Source: Marinigracilibium pacificum
GTDB lineage: Bacteria; Bacteroidota; Bacteroidia; Cytophagales; Cyclobacteriaceae
DNA: 64,000 nucleotides
NCBI RefSeq assembly: GCF_012926615.1
Contig: NZ_JABBNU010000005.1
Location: 1 to 64,000 of the forward strand
Direction: 5' to 3'
Below, in pieces: positions 54,175 through 63,826 of this stretch. The notes beneath the pieces were generated by a model. That model saw only the letters and a list, made by a program, of their open reading frames with translations. It was not told where the DNA came from and ran no database searches. A program made the translations under genes and the position numbers. How positions within the stretch are numbered: position 1 is the first letter of the stretch; each line of letters begins with the position of its first letter.

Positions 54175-57100
54175 ATGAAAAACATGAACAAACCGAAAAA
54201 CCTAATGCTCTACCTTGCACTGATGCTTTGCCAAGTTGCAATAATAGCACAAGACAGAGTGATCAGCGGTAAGGTTACAGACGGCATGAACGATTCCGGA
54301 ATTCCCGGTGCAAACATTCTAATAAAAGGTACAGGAAATGGTACCGTTACAGATGTAGAAGGAAACTATAGCTTAACAGTTCCTGAAGGAACAGAAACGC
54401 TTATTTTCTCATTTGTAGGATATCTGACAGAAGAAATAAACATTAATGGAAGATCTCAAATTAATGTGAGTTTATCTCCTGACATAACAGCTTTAGAAGA
54501 AATCATTGTAATTGGTTATGGTGAGCAAAAAAAGAGCTTATTAACAGGAGCAATTGCAAGTGTTGATGCAGATGATATACAATCAGTATCAAATACTCGT
54601 ATCGATCAGACCTTACAAGGGCGTGTAGCTGGTGTTAATGTACTCCCAAATTCTGGTTCTCCAGGAAGTGGTATCAACATCACAATTAGAGGTACGGGCT
54701 CAAACGGTAATTCACAACCACTATATATCGTTGATGGTGTGATTACTGGTGGAATTGAATACCTTGATCCAAACGAAGTTGAATCAATTGAAGTATTGAA
54801 AGATGCTGCATCTGCTGCTATTTACGGTGCGCAGGGTGGTAACGGGGTAGTTCTAATAACTACCAAAAAAGGTAAAGCAGGTTCTGCAAAAATTGATTAT
54901 GGATTTCAGTATGGAATTCAAAGTGCCAACAATAAAATGGATGTTATGAATTCCCAGCAGTATGCAACCTATTTAGATGAAGCAGGAATTACTGATGGAC
55001 CAGACCCTTCAAATGTTGGAAACATAAGTACTAATTGGTTAGATGAGATCTTTGAATCTGCTCCAATGATGCGACATAGTTTAAATATCAGCGGTGGTTC
55101 TGAAAAGTCAAGATATCTTATTGGAGGTAGCTTTTTTGACCAGGATGGTATTGTTGGTGGAGATAAAGCTAATTTCAAACGTTACACTTTCAGATTAAAT
55201 ACTGACAATGAAGTTAAAGATTGGTTGAAAGTAGGTAATAATCTCTCATTCTCTCATTTTGAAAGATCAACCATTGCTGAAGATTCAGAATTTGGTGGTA
55301 TTTTAAATAATGCAATTCTATTAGACCCATTAACTCCAACTGTTTACACGGGTACTTTACCAGGGTATGCTCAATCAGTATTAGATAATGGATATACGTT
55401 AGTTCAAAATGATGATGGGCAATATTATGGTATTTCTCAATATGTTGCTGGAGAGATATTTAACCCACTTGCTGGTATTCAAACTGCAAGAGGTGGAACA
55501 GTACAAGATAAAATTGTAGGAAATATCTACGCTGATATCAAACCAGTTGAGTGGTTAAAATTCACTACAAGATTTGGTATTGACGCTGCATTTCAAAGAT
55601 TTAGTACCTGGACCCCTAGCTATTATTACTCACTTGAAAGATTAAATAATGCTGGTACAGTAAATGATTCTGATGATAAGTGGTTCAATTGGCAATGGGA
55701 TAACTTTGTGAATATCAACAAATCAATTGATACTCATAATTTCAATGTTACCTTAGGTACTACTGCACAAAAGATGGAACACAACTACTTGTATATGTCA
55801 GGTGGACCGATGTTTAAAGAAGAAGACAAATATGCATATTATGATTTTTTACCGGATGATAATGATCGAGTAGGTGGGAGAAGAAATGTTCAGACAATTA
55901 TGTCTTATTTCTTTAGAGTATTATATGACTATCAAGGAAAATACCTTTTAAATATTACTGGTCGTTATGATGGATCATCAAAGCTACATCCGGACAACAG
56001 ATGGGATTTCTTTCCTAGTATTTCCGCAGGTTGGGTGATTTCAGAAGAAGGATTTTATTCTAAATCATCTGCAATGAATTTCCTTAAATTAAGAGGTAGC
56101 TGGGGAGAAAATGGTAGTGTTCAATCATTATCTATAGGTCAATATGCCGCTCTCATTACAACAGAAGGCATCAAATACCCTGATGCGGATGGTAACTACC
56201 TTATTGGTGCAGAACCTGATTTTCAGTCTAACCCTGATCTAAGATGGGAAACAAGCCGTCAGCTTGATATTGGACTTGAAGCAGGATTCTTTGATGATAG
56301 ATTAACATTAGAATTTGACTATTACCGAAAAGAAACTATCGACCTGATAACAATTGGAACCCCTCCAGTATTCTCTGGTAATGACCCTTCATTTATTAAT
56401 GGTGGTACCATAGAAAATAAAGGGATCGAACTTGCTTTGAATTGGAAAGATAATGCAGGTGACTTTAACTATAGTATTGGTGCTAATTTCACCACATTAA
56501 ATAATGAAGTGACTGCATTAAATGAAAATGTAGATCGAATAAATGGAACCGGAGTTGGAACAGGATGGACAGCTACTTATTTTGAACAAGGCTATCCGAT
56601 CTGGTATTTCAGTGGATATAAAACTGACGGAATATTCCAAAATCAGGCTGAAATTGATGCCTATATTTCAGAAGGTGGACTTACAGGCTATAGTCCTGTA
56701 CCAGGAGACCCAAGAGTTGTGGACGTAAATGAAGATGGTACAATTTCTCCTGATGATCAGACATATATTGGTGATCCATTCCCTGATTTCATCTATTCAG
56801 TAAGAGCGACTGCTTCATACAAAGGATTTGATTTCTTAGTTTTCTTACAAGGAAAAGAAGGTAATGACATCCTTATGGGTTTCAACAGAACTGACCGTGC
56901 AAAAGCGAATAAACCTGCTTTCTACTATGAAGACAGATGGACAGGCGAAGGAAGTACAAACTCATGGTTTAGAGCTAATACAGATAATCCTTATATCTAT
57001 AACAGCGACCTGATGGTTTTTGATGGCTCTTACATGAGAATCAGGCAGTTACAATTAGGATACTCTCTTCCTGAAAATTTATTTTCAAATGCGGGAATTT

Positions 57101-57264
57101 CTAAACTTAGACTATATGTATCTCTTGATAACTTCTTTACTTTCACTAGCTACCCTGGACTTGATCCTGAAGCAGGTAGTGGAAATAACCAAAGTCAGGG
57201 TATAGATCGTGGGGTTTATCCAATTCCTAGAGTTTTCCTTACTGGTTTAAATGTGACATTTTAA
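54175..57264 (+). CDS. SusC/RagA-family TonB-dependent transporter
   Basis: This 1029-residue outer-membrane transporter has a signal peptide (ending AIIAQ). The N-terminal carboxypeptidase-D-like domain (VISGKVTDGMND, SGIPGANILIKG) is typical of SusC. The plug domain starts near IVIGYGEQKKSLLTGA and the barrel closes with TGLNVTF. Together with the SusD lipoprotein it imports glycan oligomers across the outer membrane using TonB energy. I take the ATG at 54175; the longer frame begins with GTG two codons earlier. It lies 12 bp before susD. Confidence 0.95.
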   Translation: MKNMNKPKNLMLYLALMLCQVAIIAQDRVISGKVTDGMNDSGIPGANILIKGTGNGTVTDVEGNYSLTVPEGTETLIFSFVGYLTEEININGRSQINVSLSPDITALEEIIVIGYGEQKKSLLTGAIASVDADDIQSVSNTRIDQTLQGRVAGVNVLPNSGSPGSGINITIRGTGSNGNSQPLYIVDGVITGGIEYLDPNEVESIEVLKDAASAAIYGAQGGNGVVLITTKKGKAGSAKIDYGFQYGIQSANNKMDVMNSQQYATYLDEAGITDGPDPSNVGNISTNWLDEIFESAPMMRHSLNISGGSEKSRYLIGGSFFDQDGIVGGDKANFKRYTFRLNTDNEVKDWLKVGNNLSFSHFERSTIAEDSEFGGILNNAILLDPLTPTVYTGTLPGYAQSVLDNGYTLVQNDDGQYYGISQYVAGEIFNPLAGIQTARGGTVQDKIVGNIYADIKPVEWLKFTTRFGIDAAFQRFSTWTPSYYYSLERLNNAGTVNDSDDKWFNWQWDNFVNINKSIDTHNFNVTLGTTAQKMEHNYLYMSGGPMFKEEDKYAYYDFLPDDNDRVGGRRNVQTIMSYFFRVLYDYQGKYLLNITGRYDGSSKLHPDNRWDFFPSISAGWVISEEGFYSKSSAMNFLKLRGSWGENGSVQSLSIGQYAALITTEGIKYPDADGNYLIGAEPDFQSNPDLRWETSRQLDIGLEAGFFDDRLTLEFDYYRKETIDLITIGTPPVFSGNDPSFINGGTIENKGIELALNWKDNAGDFNYSIGANFTTLNNEVTALNENVDRINGTGVGTGWTATYFEQGYPIWYFSGYKTDGIFQNQAEIDAYISEGGLTGYSPVPGDPRVVDVNEDGTISPDDQTYIGDPFPDFIYSVRATASYKGFDFLVFLQGKEGNDILMGFNRTDRAKANKPAFYYEDRWTGEGSTNSWFRANTDNPYIYNSDLMVFDGSYMRIRQLQLGYSLPENLFSNAGISKLRLYVSLDNFFTFTSYPGLDPEAGSGNNQSQGIDRGVYPIPRVFLTGLNVTF

Positions 57265-57276
57265 TAATTAGAGAAC

Positions 57277-58800
57277 ATGAAGACTATAAATAAATTATCA
57301 ACATATATTCTGGTAGCAATAACACTGTTATCGTTCCAGAGCTGCGAAGACTTCCTCGATCAGGAAATTCCAGGTAGAGCTCCGGTAGAAGAATTCTATC
57401 AAACTGAGGAAGATGTAATGCAAGCAACAACTGCAGCTTATGATATTTTACAATACCATTATAGCAACGGTTGGGCAAGTCCTTATCTTGTAAAAACACT
57501 TCCGTCTGATGAATCTACTGCTGGCGGTGGTGGGTTTGGAGACCAACCTGCTTATCAAACGCTTCATTCATATACTTTTGATTCGAATAATGACGCAATC
57601 TTCGGATTATGGAAAATGGCTTATTATGGTATTTACAGAGCCAATCTGGTAATCAATAATACAGAGCCTGATACGGATCTCAAAAAAAGATTAGTAGCTG
57701 AAGCAAAATGTCTAAGAGCCTACTTTTACTTTGAACTTGTTAGCTTATTTGGTGATGTACCATTAGTTCTGACAGAAATTCCTCCGGCAGAATACACATC
57801 AACACCTCGTACTCCTGCAAATGAAGTATATGACCAAATTGAAATAGATCTAAATGATGCTATTGCTGTACTTCCTCCTAAGAGCGCCTACGGTTCTGCA
57901 GATAAATTCAGATGGACTGTTGGATCTGCTCAGGCATTATTAGGAAAAGCATATTTATATCAGGAAGAATGGACTAATGCAGCTAGCAATTTTGATGATG
58001 TAATTGCTTCAGGGGAATATTCATTAGAACCATATTTTGGTCAGGTATTTTCAAATACCCGAGAATTTGGAATGGAATCAGTATTAGAAGTTCAATTTGT
58101 GAATACTGAAGGTTACAACTGGGGAAATTTTCCTTGGGGTGAAGGAAGAGCTCAGGAAAACAACATCCATATACAATTAATGGGGCCAAGAGATTTTACT
58201 CAAGCTCCAGGAGATTCTCTAATTGCAGGTTGGGGTTTTAATATAGCTGAACCAAATACTTACCAAGCATTTATTGACGCTGGTGATACAGAAAGAAGAG
58301 TAAATACTGTAATGTCATATCAGGAATTAGTAGATATGGGCGGCGACATAGTTCAAGAATCTCACCAATTCAAAGGTTACATCAGAAGAAAGTACGGAAC
58401 CTATCAGAATGAAACCAGTACTGAAAATGGTGGGGTTAATGAATTAAACTATGGCACCAACTGGAGGTTAATCAGATATTCGGATGTGTTATTGATGGCT
58501 GCTGAAGCCCATATCAGAATGGGTGATGAAGCTACTGGTGTAGACCTAATTAACGAAGTTAGAAATCGTGCAGGTTTAGCTGATATATCTGCTTCAGGAG
58601 CAGCATTGATTGATGCACTAATCATGGAACGTCGACTTGAACTTGTTTTTGAAGGTCACAGATTTAGAGATCTTGTTAGATGGGGTATTGCCGATCAGGT
58701 TTTAGCACCTGAAGGCTTCGTAGCTGGAAAGCATGAGTTGTTACCTATCCCAATATCAGAAGTCAGAACAGCAGGATTAACACAAAACCCTAACTGGTAA
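57277..58800 (+). CDS. SusD/RagB-family glycan-binding lipoprotein
   Basis: The 507-residue lipoprotein has its lipidated Cys at 23 (LLSFQSC). The SusD fold is seen from EDFLDQEIPGRAPVEEFY, TEEDVMQATTAAYDIL, LVAEAKCLRAYFYFELVSLFGDVPLV and the C-terminal RRLELVFEGHRFRDLVRWG. It forms the lid of the SusC pore and captures glycan. A strong terminator follows 34 bp after the stop. No further glycan-binding or hydrolase genes follow, so the locus is small. Confidence 0.95.
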   Translation: MKTINKLSTYILVAITLLSFQSCEDFLDQEIPGRAPVEEFYQTEEDVMQATTAAYDILQYHYSNGWASPYLVKTLPSDESTAGGGGFGDQPAYQTLHSYTFDSNNDAIFGLWKMAYYGIYRANLVINNTEPDTDLKKRLVAEAKCLRAYFYFELVSLFGDVPLVLTEIPPAEYTSTPRTPANEVYDQIEIDLNDAIAVLPPKSAYGSADKFRWTVGSAQALLGKAYLYQEEWTNAASNFDDVIASGEYSLEPYFGQVFSNTREFGMESVLEVQFVNTEGYNWGNFPWGEGRAQENNIHIQLMGPRDFTQAPGDSLIAGWGFNIAEPNTYQAFIDAGDTERRVNTVMSYQELVDMGGDIVQESHQFKGYIRRKYGTYQNETSTENGGVNELNYGTNWRLIRYSDVLLMAAEAHIRMGDEATGVDLINEVRNRAGLADISASGAALIDALIMERRLELVFEGHRFRDLVRWGIADQVLAPEGFVAGKHELLPIPISEVRTAGLTQNPNW

Positions 58801-58833
58801 TAAAAAACTTACCGTTGCAATCGTTCAATTTGA

Positions 58834-58862
58834 GGCCACATGTTATCATGTGGCCTTTTTTA
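58834..58862 (+). terminator. Rho-independent terminator after susD
   Basis: GGCCACATG and CATGTGGCC form a perfect 9-bp stem with a 4-nt loop, followed by TTTTTT. It lies 34 bp past the susD stop. Confidence 0.9.
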
Positions 58863-58896
58863 TTTGTCTTTATTCTAATTTTTTCTAAATTATAGC

Positions 58897-59148
58897 ATGG
58901 CACTAATATTTGGAATTGGCTTTTTATGTATCGGAGTATATGGTTTGCTGGAAAGCCTTAAAAAGAGAAATGGTACAAGCAAGTATATCCTACTTGGTTC
59001 TTCACTCCTATTGGTTGTGATCCCGGTTTTATATTGGCTCGATTTTATCGAATCTGACGGTCTGGAAATTGTTCTGACTTGTTCTATATTAACTATCATA
59101 ACATTCATCCAGATCTATCAAAAACAAAAAACCAGATCTAAAAGATAA
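58897..59148 (+). CDS. Small membrane protein of unknown function
   Basis: This 83-residue protein has three predicted membrane spans (IFGIGFLCIGVYGLL, YILLGSSLLLVVIPVLYWL and IVLTCSILTIITFIQIY) and a Lys/Arg-rich C-terminal tail. No family is recognised. It is 15 bp upstream of the universal stress protein gene in the same direction, so they may be co-transcribed. A competing frame on the opposite strand is less credible because it lacks such regular hydrophobic periodicity. Confidence 0.6.
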   Translation: MALIFGIGFLCIGVYGLLESLKKRNGTSKYILLGSSLLLVVIPVLYWLDFIESDGLEIVLTCSILTIITFIQIYQKQKTRSKR

Positions 59149-59163
59149 CCAAAACTCATAATC

Positions 59164-59610
59164 ATGATCATCAATAATATTGTAGTTGCAATAGACAACG
59201 TTAATTCAAATGAATTAATTGAAGCAGCCATTGCCCAGGCTCAAGCTTTTAGTGCAAAATTATGGCTCATTCATGTTGCTGCTCCAAACCCGGATTTTGT
59301 TGGTTATGACCCAGGACCGCAATATATCAGGGATGATATGGCATCCACACTCAAAAAAGACCATAAATTCCTACAAGATCTTGCAGATAAAATCAGTGAA
59401 AGTGATGGGGTTGAAACTAAAGCTCTAATGATTCAGGGGCCGACTGTTAAAATGATTCTAAAAGAAGCAGAAGATTTGAATGCCGATTTGCTGATAATAG
59501 GTAATGAAGATCATTCCTTTATGTATAAAGCATTAATTGGAGAAACTACTTCAAAAGTAGTTCAAAAAGCAAAAATTCCTTTATTGATTATTCCTTTGGG
59601 TAGTGATTAA
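59164..59610 (+). CDS. Universal stress protein (UspA family)
   Basis: This is a 148-residue single-domain UspA-fold protein, with an N-terminal strand IVVAIDNVNSNELIEAA and a C-terminal DLLIIGNEDHSF then GETTSKVVQKAKIPLLIIP. The ATP-binding family carries G-x2-G-x9-G-S/T. Here the second Gly is Asp (G-N-E-D), so nucleotide binding may be altered. It lies between the small membrane protein and an exporter gene. Stress response is the general role, and the exact one is unknown. Confidence 0.85.
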   Translation: MIINNIVVAIDNVNSNELIEAAIAQAQAFSAKLWLIHVAAPNPDFVGYDPGPQYIRDDMASTLKKDHKFLQDLADKISESDGVETKALMIQGPTVKMILKEAEDLNADLLIIGNEDHSFMYKALIGETTSKVVQKAKIPLLIIPLGSD

Positions 59611-59672
59611 ATTCACATAAAAATTTAACCTTATCATATAAAACCAATTCTATATAAGGTCGTTAACTCTTT

Positions 59673-61256
59673 ATGACCAAAGAGAAAGCACTAACCCTTG
59701 CAGCAGTTCTAACCGCTCTATTTTTAGGGGCTCTGGATCAAACCATTGTTGCTACAGCACTTCCGTCAATAGCTAAAGACTTACAAGGTCTTGATAGATA
59801 CAGCCTGGTGGCTACAGCTTACCTGACAGCAAGCACTGTATTTGTTCCTGTGTATGGAAAGCTTGCTGATATGCATAGCAAAAAAACAATCGAATTTGCA
59901 GCCATTACTATTTTCCTTCTTGGATCAATACTTTGTGGTACATCAGGTATCTGGGGAGACCTTCCTATCATAGGTGACGGGATGAACCAATTAATCGTTT
60001 TCAGAGCAATTCAAGGACTAGGTGGCGCTGGTCTATTCAGCATGGCTTTCATTGTAATAGCCGACCTTTTTCCTCCTGCAGAAAGAGGGAAATACCAGGG
60101 ATTCATCGGTGCTGCATTTGGTATAGCCAGCTTATTAGGTCCATTTTTTGGTGGCTTACTAACTGATTATGCCGGTGGAATAATTCCGGGTGTAGAAGGC
60201 TGGAGATGGGTGTTTTATGTAAACATCCCTTTTGCTGCAATTGCCATCACATTTATAATTATGTATATGCCTAAACTAGCTCCGGATGAAAATAACTCAA
60301 AGTTGTTTGATTTCAGAGGAGCCACTTACCTGATAATTGGAACAACAGCTTTATTATTAGCTCTGGAAACCAACAAACAAAAACAAGGCTTTACAGAGAT
60401 CATCATATTTTTTGTTATTGCTCTAGTTGGTGGTATGCTTTTTTACTTAAGATCAAGAAAAAGTCTTAACCCAATTATTAATCTGAATCTATTTAAAAAC
60501 AATGTTTTTAGAATTACTGTGGTGGCAGTGATCTTTCTCGGGATGTCCTTCTTTAGCTTAACGTTATTTATTCCACTATACCTTACAAATGTACTTGGTG
60601 TTTCTGCAACCAAAGCCGGAGTTAGTCTTATTCCTCTTTCTCTTGGATTAGTAACCGGCTCTACCCTTGCAGGTAGACTTTCAAATAGATTTCGACATGT
60701 AAGGGTAATTATTTTAACAGGTATTGGTATTTTAATCATTGCATTTGCTTTTTTAACAACATTAAATACTCAAACCCCTTATTTTAAAGTAGTTATTTTA
60801 ATGGTATTTGCCGGACTTGGTATGGGGCCCACCCTACCGATGTTTCCATTGGCAGTTCAAAACAGTGTTAATCGAAATGAACTGGGGCAAGCTACCGGAG
60901 CAACTCAGTTTTTCAGGCAGATTGGTGGTGTTACAGGGGCGGCAATCATGGGAATGATATTAGCAGTTACGATTAGTGGCGTTTATCTAAATGATAACAT
61001 AAAAAATCTACAAAATACTCCACTTGAAATACAGGTTAATGAAGGAACAAATCTGCAAGAATTAAGAGATACACTTGAATCAAAGGTTAAGGAAACTGAA
61101 AATGGGCCTCCTGAATACGAACAGGCTCTTCAATCCATTTCGTCAGGTTTTAGTAACTCAGTATCCCGAATTTTCATATTTTCTGTAATTGTTTCGGTTC
61201 TCGCAGGAGTTGCAACTATTTTTCTCCCGGATAATGAATTGAGAAATACCGATTAA
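59673..61256 (+). CDS. DHA2-family (EmrB/QacA-like) MFS drug exporter
   Basis: The 527-residue MFS transporter has about 14 membrane spans. The DHA2 signature ALDQTIVATALPSI occurs in span 1, and the motif GKLADMHSKKTIE lies between spans 2 and 3. A long periplasmic loop near residues 440-490 precedes the last span, as is usual for QacA/EmrB-type proteins. It exports drugs or other toxic compounds with protons. No partner membrane-fusion gene is next to it. It stands alone, 62 bp after the stress protein. Confidence 0.88.
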   Translation: MTKEKALTLAAVLTALFLGALDQTIVATALPSIAKDLQGLDRYSLVATAYLTASTVFVPVYGKLADMHSKKTIEFAAITIFLLGSILCGTSGIWGDLPIIGDGMNQLIVFRAIQGLGGAGLFSMAFIVIADLFPPAERGKYQGFIGAAFGIASLLGPFFGGLLTDYAGGIIPGVEGWRWVFYVNIPFAAIAITFIIMYMPKLAPDENNSKLFDFRGATYLIIGTTALLLALETNKQKQGFTEIIIFFVIALVGGMLFYLRSRKSLNPIINLNLFKNNVFRITVVAVIFLGMSFFSLTLFIPLYLTNVLGVSATKAGVSLIPLSLGLVTGSTLAGRLSNRFRHVRVIILTGIGILIIAFAFLTTLNTQTPYFKVVILMVFAGLGMGPTLPMFPLAVQNSVNRNELGQATGATQFFRQIGGVTGAAIMGMILAVTISGVYLNDNIKNLQNTPLEIQVNEGTNLQELRDTLESKVKETENGPPEYEQALQSISSGFSNSVSRIFIFSVIVSVLAGVATIFLPDNELRNTD

Positions 61257-61315
61257 GTAATCTTTTACTTTTCAATTGGTAATAATTTCGCTATTTTAAA
61301 ATAAAAATTACTACC

Positions 61316-62089
61316 ATGAAATATCTCCTGTTTTTCTTAAGTACGACCTTTCTTTTTGGTCAAAGTGAAACTGAAAACCTATATCAGAAAAAAACTTTTC
61401 AGTCTGGAGATGATATTTTAAACTATCGGATAATGTATCCACAAAATTTTGATGCTTCAGTAAAGTATCCTGTGGTCCTTTTCTTGCATGGCTCTGGTGA
61501 AAGAGGCAATGATAACGAATTACAACTTGTTCATGGGAGCTCTCTTTTTGCCGATCCAAAAGTAAGGGAAGACTACCCGGCTATAGTTGTTTTCCCTCAA
61601 TGTCCAACCGATGATTCCTGGGCTAATGTTACAAGGAATGATAATCAGGTAGAAGGGAGTTTTACATATGATTATTCCAAGCCAATAAAAAAACCTTCAG
61701 AATTAGTTATGAAGCTTTTAGATGAGTTATTAGCAAATCCATATGTGGATCAAAACAGAATTTACATTACTGGATTATCAATGGGTGGAATGGGGACATT
61801 TGAGTTATTATACAGGTTTCCAGACAAGTTTGCAGCTGCAATTCCAATCTGTGGCGGTAGCAATCCGGAAAGTGCCAAAGCATATGCCAATAAAGTTCCA
61901 GTCTGGATAATCCATGGAGCAAAAGATAAAGTTGTATCACCAGCCGGAAGTTTAGAAATGGCAAAGCGAATATTGGCAGCTGGAGGTTATCCAAAAGTTA
62001 CAATTTTCGAAGATGCAAATCACAATAGCTGGGATCCGGCATTTGCTCATCCCGAATACCTAAAATGGATGTTTTCACACTCAAAATAA
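61316..62089 (+). CDS. Exported esterase of the alpha/beta hydrolase (dienelactone/PHB-depolymerase-like) type
   Basis: The 257-residue protein has a signal peptide (FFLSTTFLFGQ). The alpha/beta hydrolase blocks are LFLHGSGERGNDNE (oxyanion hole), YITGLSMGGMGTFELL (nucleophile Ser) and IHGAKDKVVSPAGS with a C-terminal NHNSWDPAF (acid and His). Related exported proteins are carboxylesterases, often in sugar-degrading loci, and the substrate cannot be named. Its stop touches the stop of the opposite-strand cyclase gene without a gap. Confidence 0.85.
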   Translation: MKYLLFFLSTTFLFGQSETENLYQKKTFQSGDDILNYRIMYPQNFDASVKYPVVLFLHGSGERGNDNELQLVHGSSLFADPKVREDYPAIVVFPQCPTDDSWANVTRNDNQVEGSFTYDYSKPIKKPSELVMKLLDELLANPYVDQNRIYITGLSMGGMGTFELLYRFPDKFAAAIPICGGSNPESAKAYANKVPVWIIHGAKDKVVSPAGSLEMAKRILAAGGYPKVTIFEDANHNSWDPAFAHPEYLKWMFSHSK

Positions 62090-62746
62090 TCATACAATAG
62101 CAAAGGCTCTAACTGGAAATGTTCCCATCCCTTTAATTTTTGGAGGAGCTGCTGTGAACCTGAAACTTTCATCAGAAATCAAACCTAAATTAGTTAAGTG
62201 TTCGACAATTAAAATTCCATCTTTTAATAATGTAGAATGAACAGGCCTTTTATCTGTACGAGTATCATCGATATTATAAGAATCTATTCCAACTAATATC
62301 GCTCCTGAAACTTTAAGATATTCAGCGGCATCTTCATGAAGGTATGGGTGGTTTGAATAATACTCCTCGGTATTCCAATTTTCGCTCCATCCTGTATGTA
62401 TCAATATAGCCTTCCCTTTTACATCGAAATTCAAAAATGCAGACTTTAATACTGCTAACCCTTGATTTTTATAATCCCAATGGACAATATGAGCATCAAG
62501 ATTAGCCATTCGCTCTATTGATACATCAGCTATATCTTCACCATCTTCATACCTGTGAAATGGGCAATCGATATATGTTCCTGTATTTGAAATTAGTTCA
62601 ATTTTACCAATTTGAAATGATGACCCATCTGAGTAATTGATTTTCGAAGCCTCTCTTTCCCAGAAATCACAAATTATTGGTGCCGGCAGTCCTTTATAAG
62701 TGATAGTTTTTTCATCAATGGTATGGCTTAAATCAATAATTTTCAT
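62090..62746 (-). CDS. Cyclase-family hydrolase (kynurenine formamidase-like)
   Basis: This 218-residue protein of the cyclase family is recognised from DLSHTIDEKTITYKGLP, the conserved metal-site region NTGTYIDCPFHRYEDG, and AILIHTGWSENW. Standard members read H-x-G-T-H-x-D-x-P-x-H. Here the first His is Asn and the second is Tyr, leaving Asp and the last His. This may be a subgroup with different metal binding, so formamidase activity is not assured. It converges on the esterase gene and has a promoter-like box 60 bp upstream. Confidence 0.8.
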   Translation of the reverse strand: MKIIDLSHTIDEKTITYKGLPAPIICDFWEREASKINYSDGSSFQIGKIELISNTGTYIDCPFHRYEDGEDIADVSIERMANLDAHIVHWDYKNQGLAVLKSAFLNFDVKGKAILIHTGWSENWNTEEYYSNHPYLHEDAAEYLKVSGAILVGIDSYNIDDTRTDKRPVHSTLLKDGILIVEHLTNLGLISDESFRFTAAPPKIKGMGTFPVRAFAIV

Positions 62747-62806
62747 AGTTAAAAATCCTTTTAGGTCAAAATATGAGATTTCATATATGTATTAAAAATA
62801 ATTCAA

Positions 62807-62814
62807 CAAATATA
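62807..62814 (-). promoter_or_regulatory. -7 promoter element before the cyclase-family gene
   Basis: On the minus strand it reads TATATTTG, matching TAnnTTTG, about 60 bp before the start codon. A TTG occurs upstream but at too short a spacing, so the call rests on the -7 box alone. Confidence 0.4.
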
Positions 62815-62951
62815 CTTACTCCTGCTTCAAAAAAACCTGCTGTTTTTTACCATCTGAATATTAATAGTTAAATTAAAAGGAAAGTTAATTTCTATAATAC
62901 ATAAATGACTATTTAATTGGTCAATTAACTTAACCCGACTCAAATAAGTGT

Positions 62952-63770
62952 ATGGAATCTTTATTATTATTTTTTGAAGCAATGCCTGCTTGGCAAAAGC
63001 TCATCTGGGTAGTGTGTTGCCTGATATTTTGCTGGCTACTTGAAGGCTATTATCCCCTATTTAAGCACTCATATAAAAAATGGGGGCATGCAAAGGTAAA
63101 TTTTATTTTCCTCAGTATTACTCTTGTTATCAATATTGCGTTTGGCGTTGTAACGTTAGGTGTTTTTTCCTGGATAGGTGAAAATCATATCGGTTTGTTA
63201 AATATGGTTGACCTGCCAATATGGGCTGAGCTAGTTATTGCTGTGATGATACTGGATCTGGTTGCCCAATATCTGATTCATTATTTACTTCATCGAGTAA
63301 AATGGATGTGGAAGTTTCATATGATCCACCATAGCGATACCAAAGTAGATGTAACAAGTGGAACAAGACATCATCCTGGAGATTATATTCTCAGGGAAAC
63401 ATTTGCTCTTGGGGCAATAATTGTTATTGGAGCTCCGATATCATATTACCTGATCTATCGATTTTTAACTGTGTTTTTCACATATTTCTCTCATGCTAAT
63501 ATCACCACTCCAAAATGGATAGATAATACACTAGGATTGGTATTTGTCACTCCTAATATGCATAAATTTCATCATCACTTTGAAAGGCCATGGACTGACA
63601 CAAATTTTGGAAACATTTTTTCTCTATGGGATCGAATGTTTGGAACATATGTAATGGACGATCCAAAGAAAATAAAATATGGGTTAGATGTTTTAGATGA
63701 TTCTACTGACTCGGATGTGATGTATCAATTTAAGATACCTTTTGATAAAAATATTAAAACTGACTATTAG
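62952..63770 (+). CDS. Fatty-acid-hydroxylase-superfamily membrane protein
   Basis: The 272-residue integral membrane protein has at least four spans and the eight-histidine di-iron signature: HYLLH (HX3H), HMIHH (HX2HH), TRHHP and HKFHHHF. It is in the sterol desaturase/fatty acid hydroxylase superfamily, which oxidises lipid chains or carotenoids with O2. The substrate is probably a membrane lipid or sphingolipid-type base common in Bacteroidota (inference). It is followed by a strong bidirectional terminator. Confidence 0.88.
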   Translation: MESLLLFFEAMPAWQKLIWVVCCLIFCWLLEGYYPLFKHSYKKWGHAKVNFIFLSITLVINIAFGVVTLGVFSWIGENHIGLLNMVDLPIWAELVIAVMILDLVAQYLIHYLLHRVKWMWKFHMIHHSDTKVDVTSGTRHHPGDYILRETFALGAIIVIGAPISYYLIYRFLTVFFTYFSHANITTPKWIDNTLGLVFVTPNMHKFHHHFERPWTDTNFGNIFSLWDRMFGTYVMDDPKKIKYGLDVLDDSTDSDVMYQFKIPFDKNIKTDY

Positions 63771-63790
63771 TTATATAAACATTTTATTAA

Positions 63791-63826
63791 AGACCGGATG
63801 GCAAATTTCCATCCGGTCTTTTTTTA
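63791..63826. terminator. Bidirectional terminator at a convergent gene pair
   Basis: AGACCGGATGG and CCATCCGGTCT form a perfect 11-bp stem with a short loop, followed by TTTTTT on the plus strand. The minus strand also has a T-rich flank. It separates the hydroxylase-family gene from the oppositely oriented partial gene at the window edge. Confidence 0.9.

Noticed and set aside
58890-59108. Antisense frame opposite the small membrane protein
   Set aside because: The plus-strand frame has three regular hydrophobic spans and operon spacing to the next gene, while the antisense frame has no such features.
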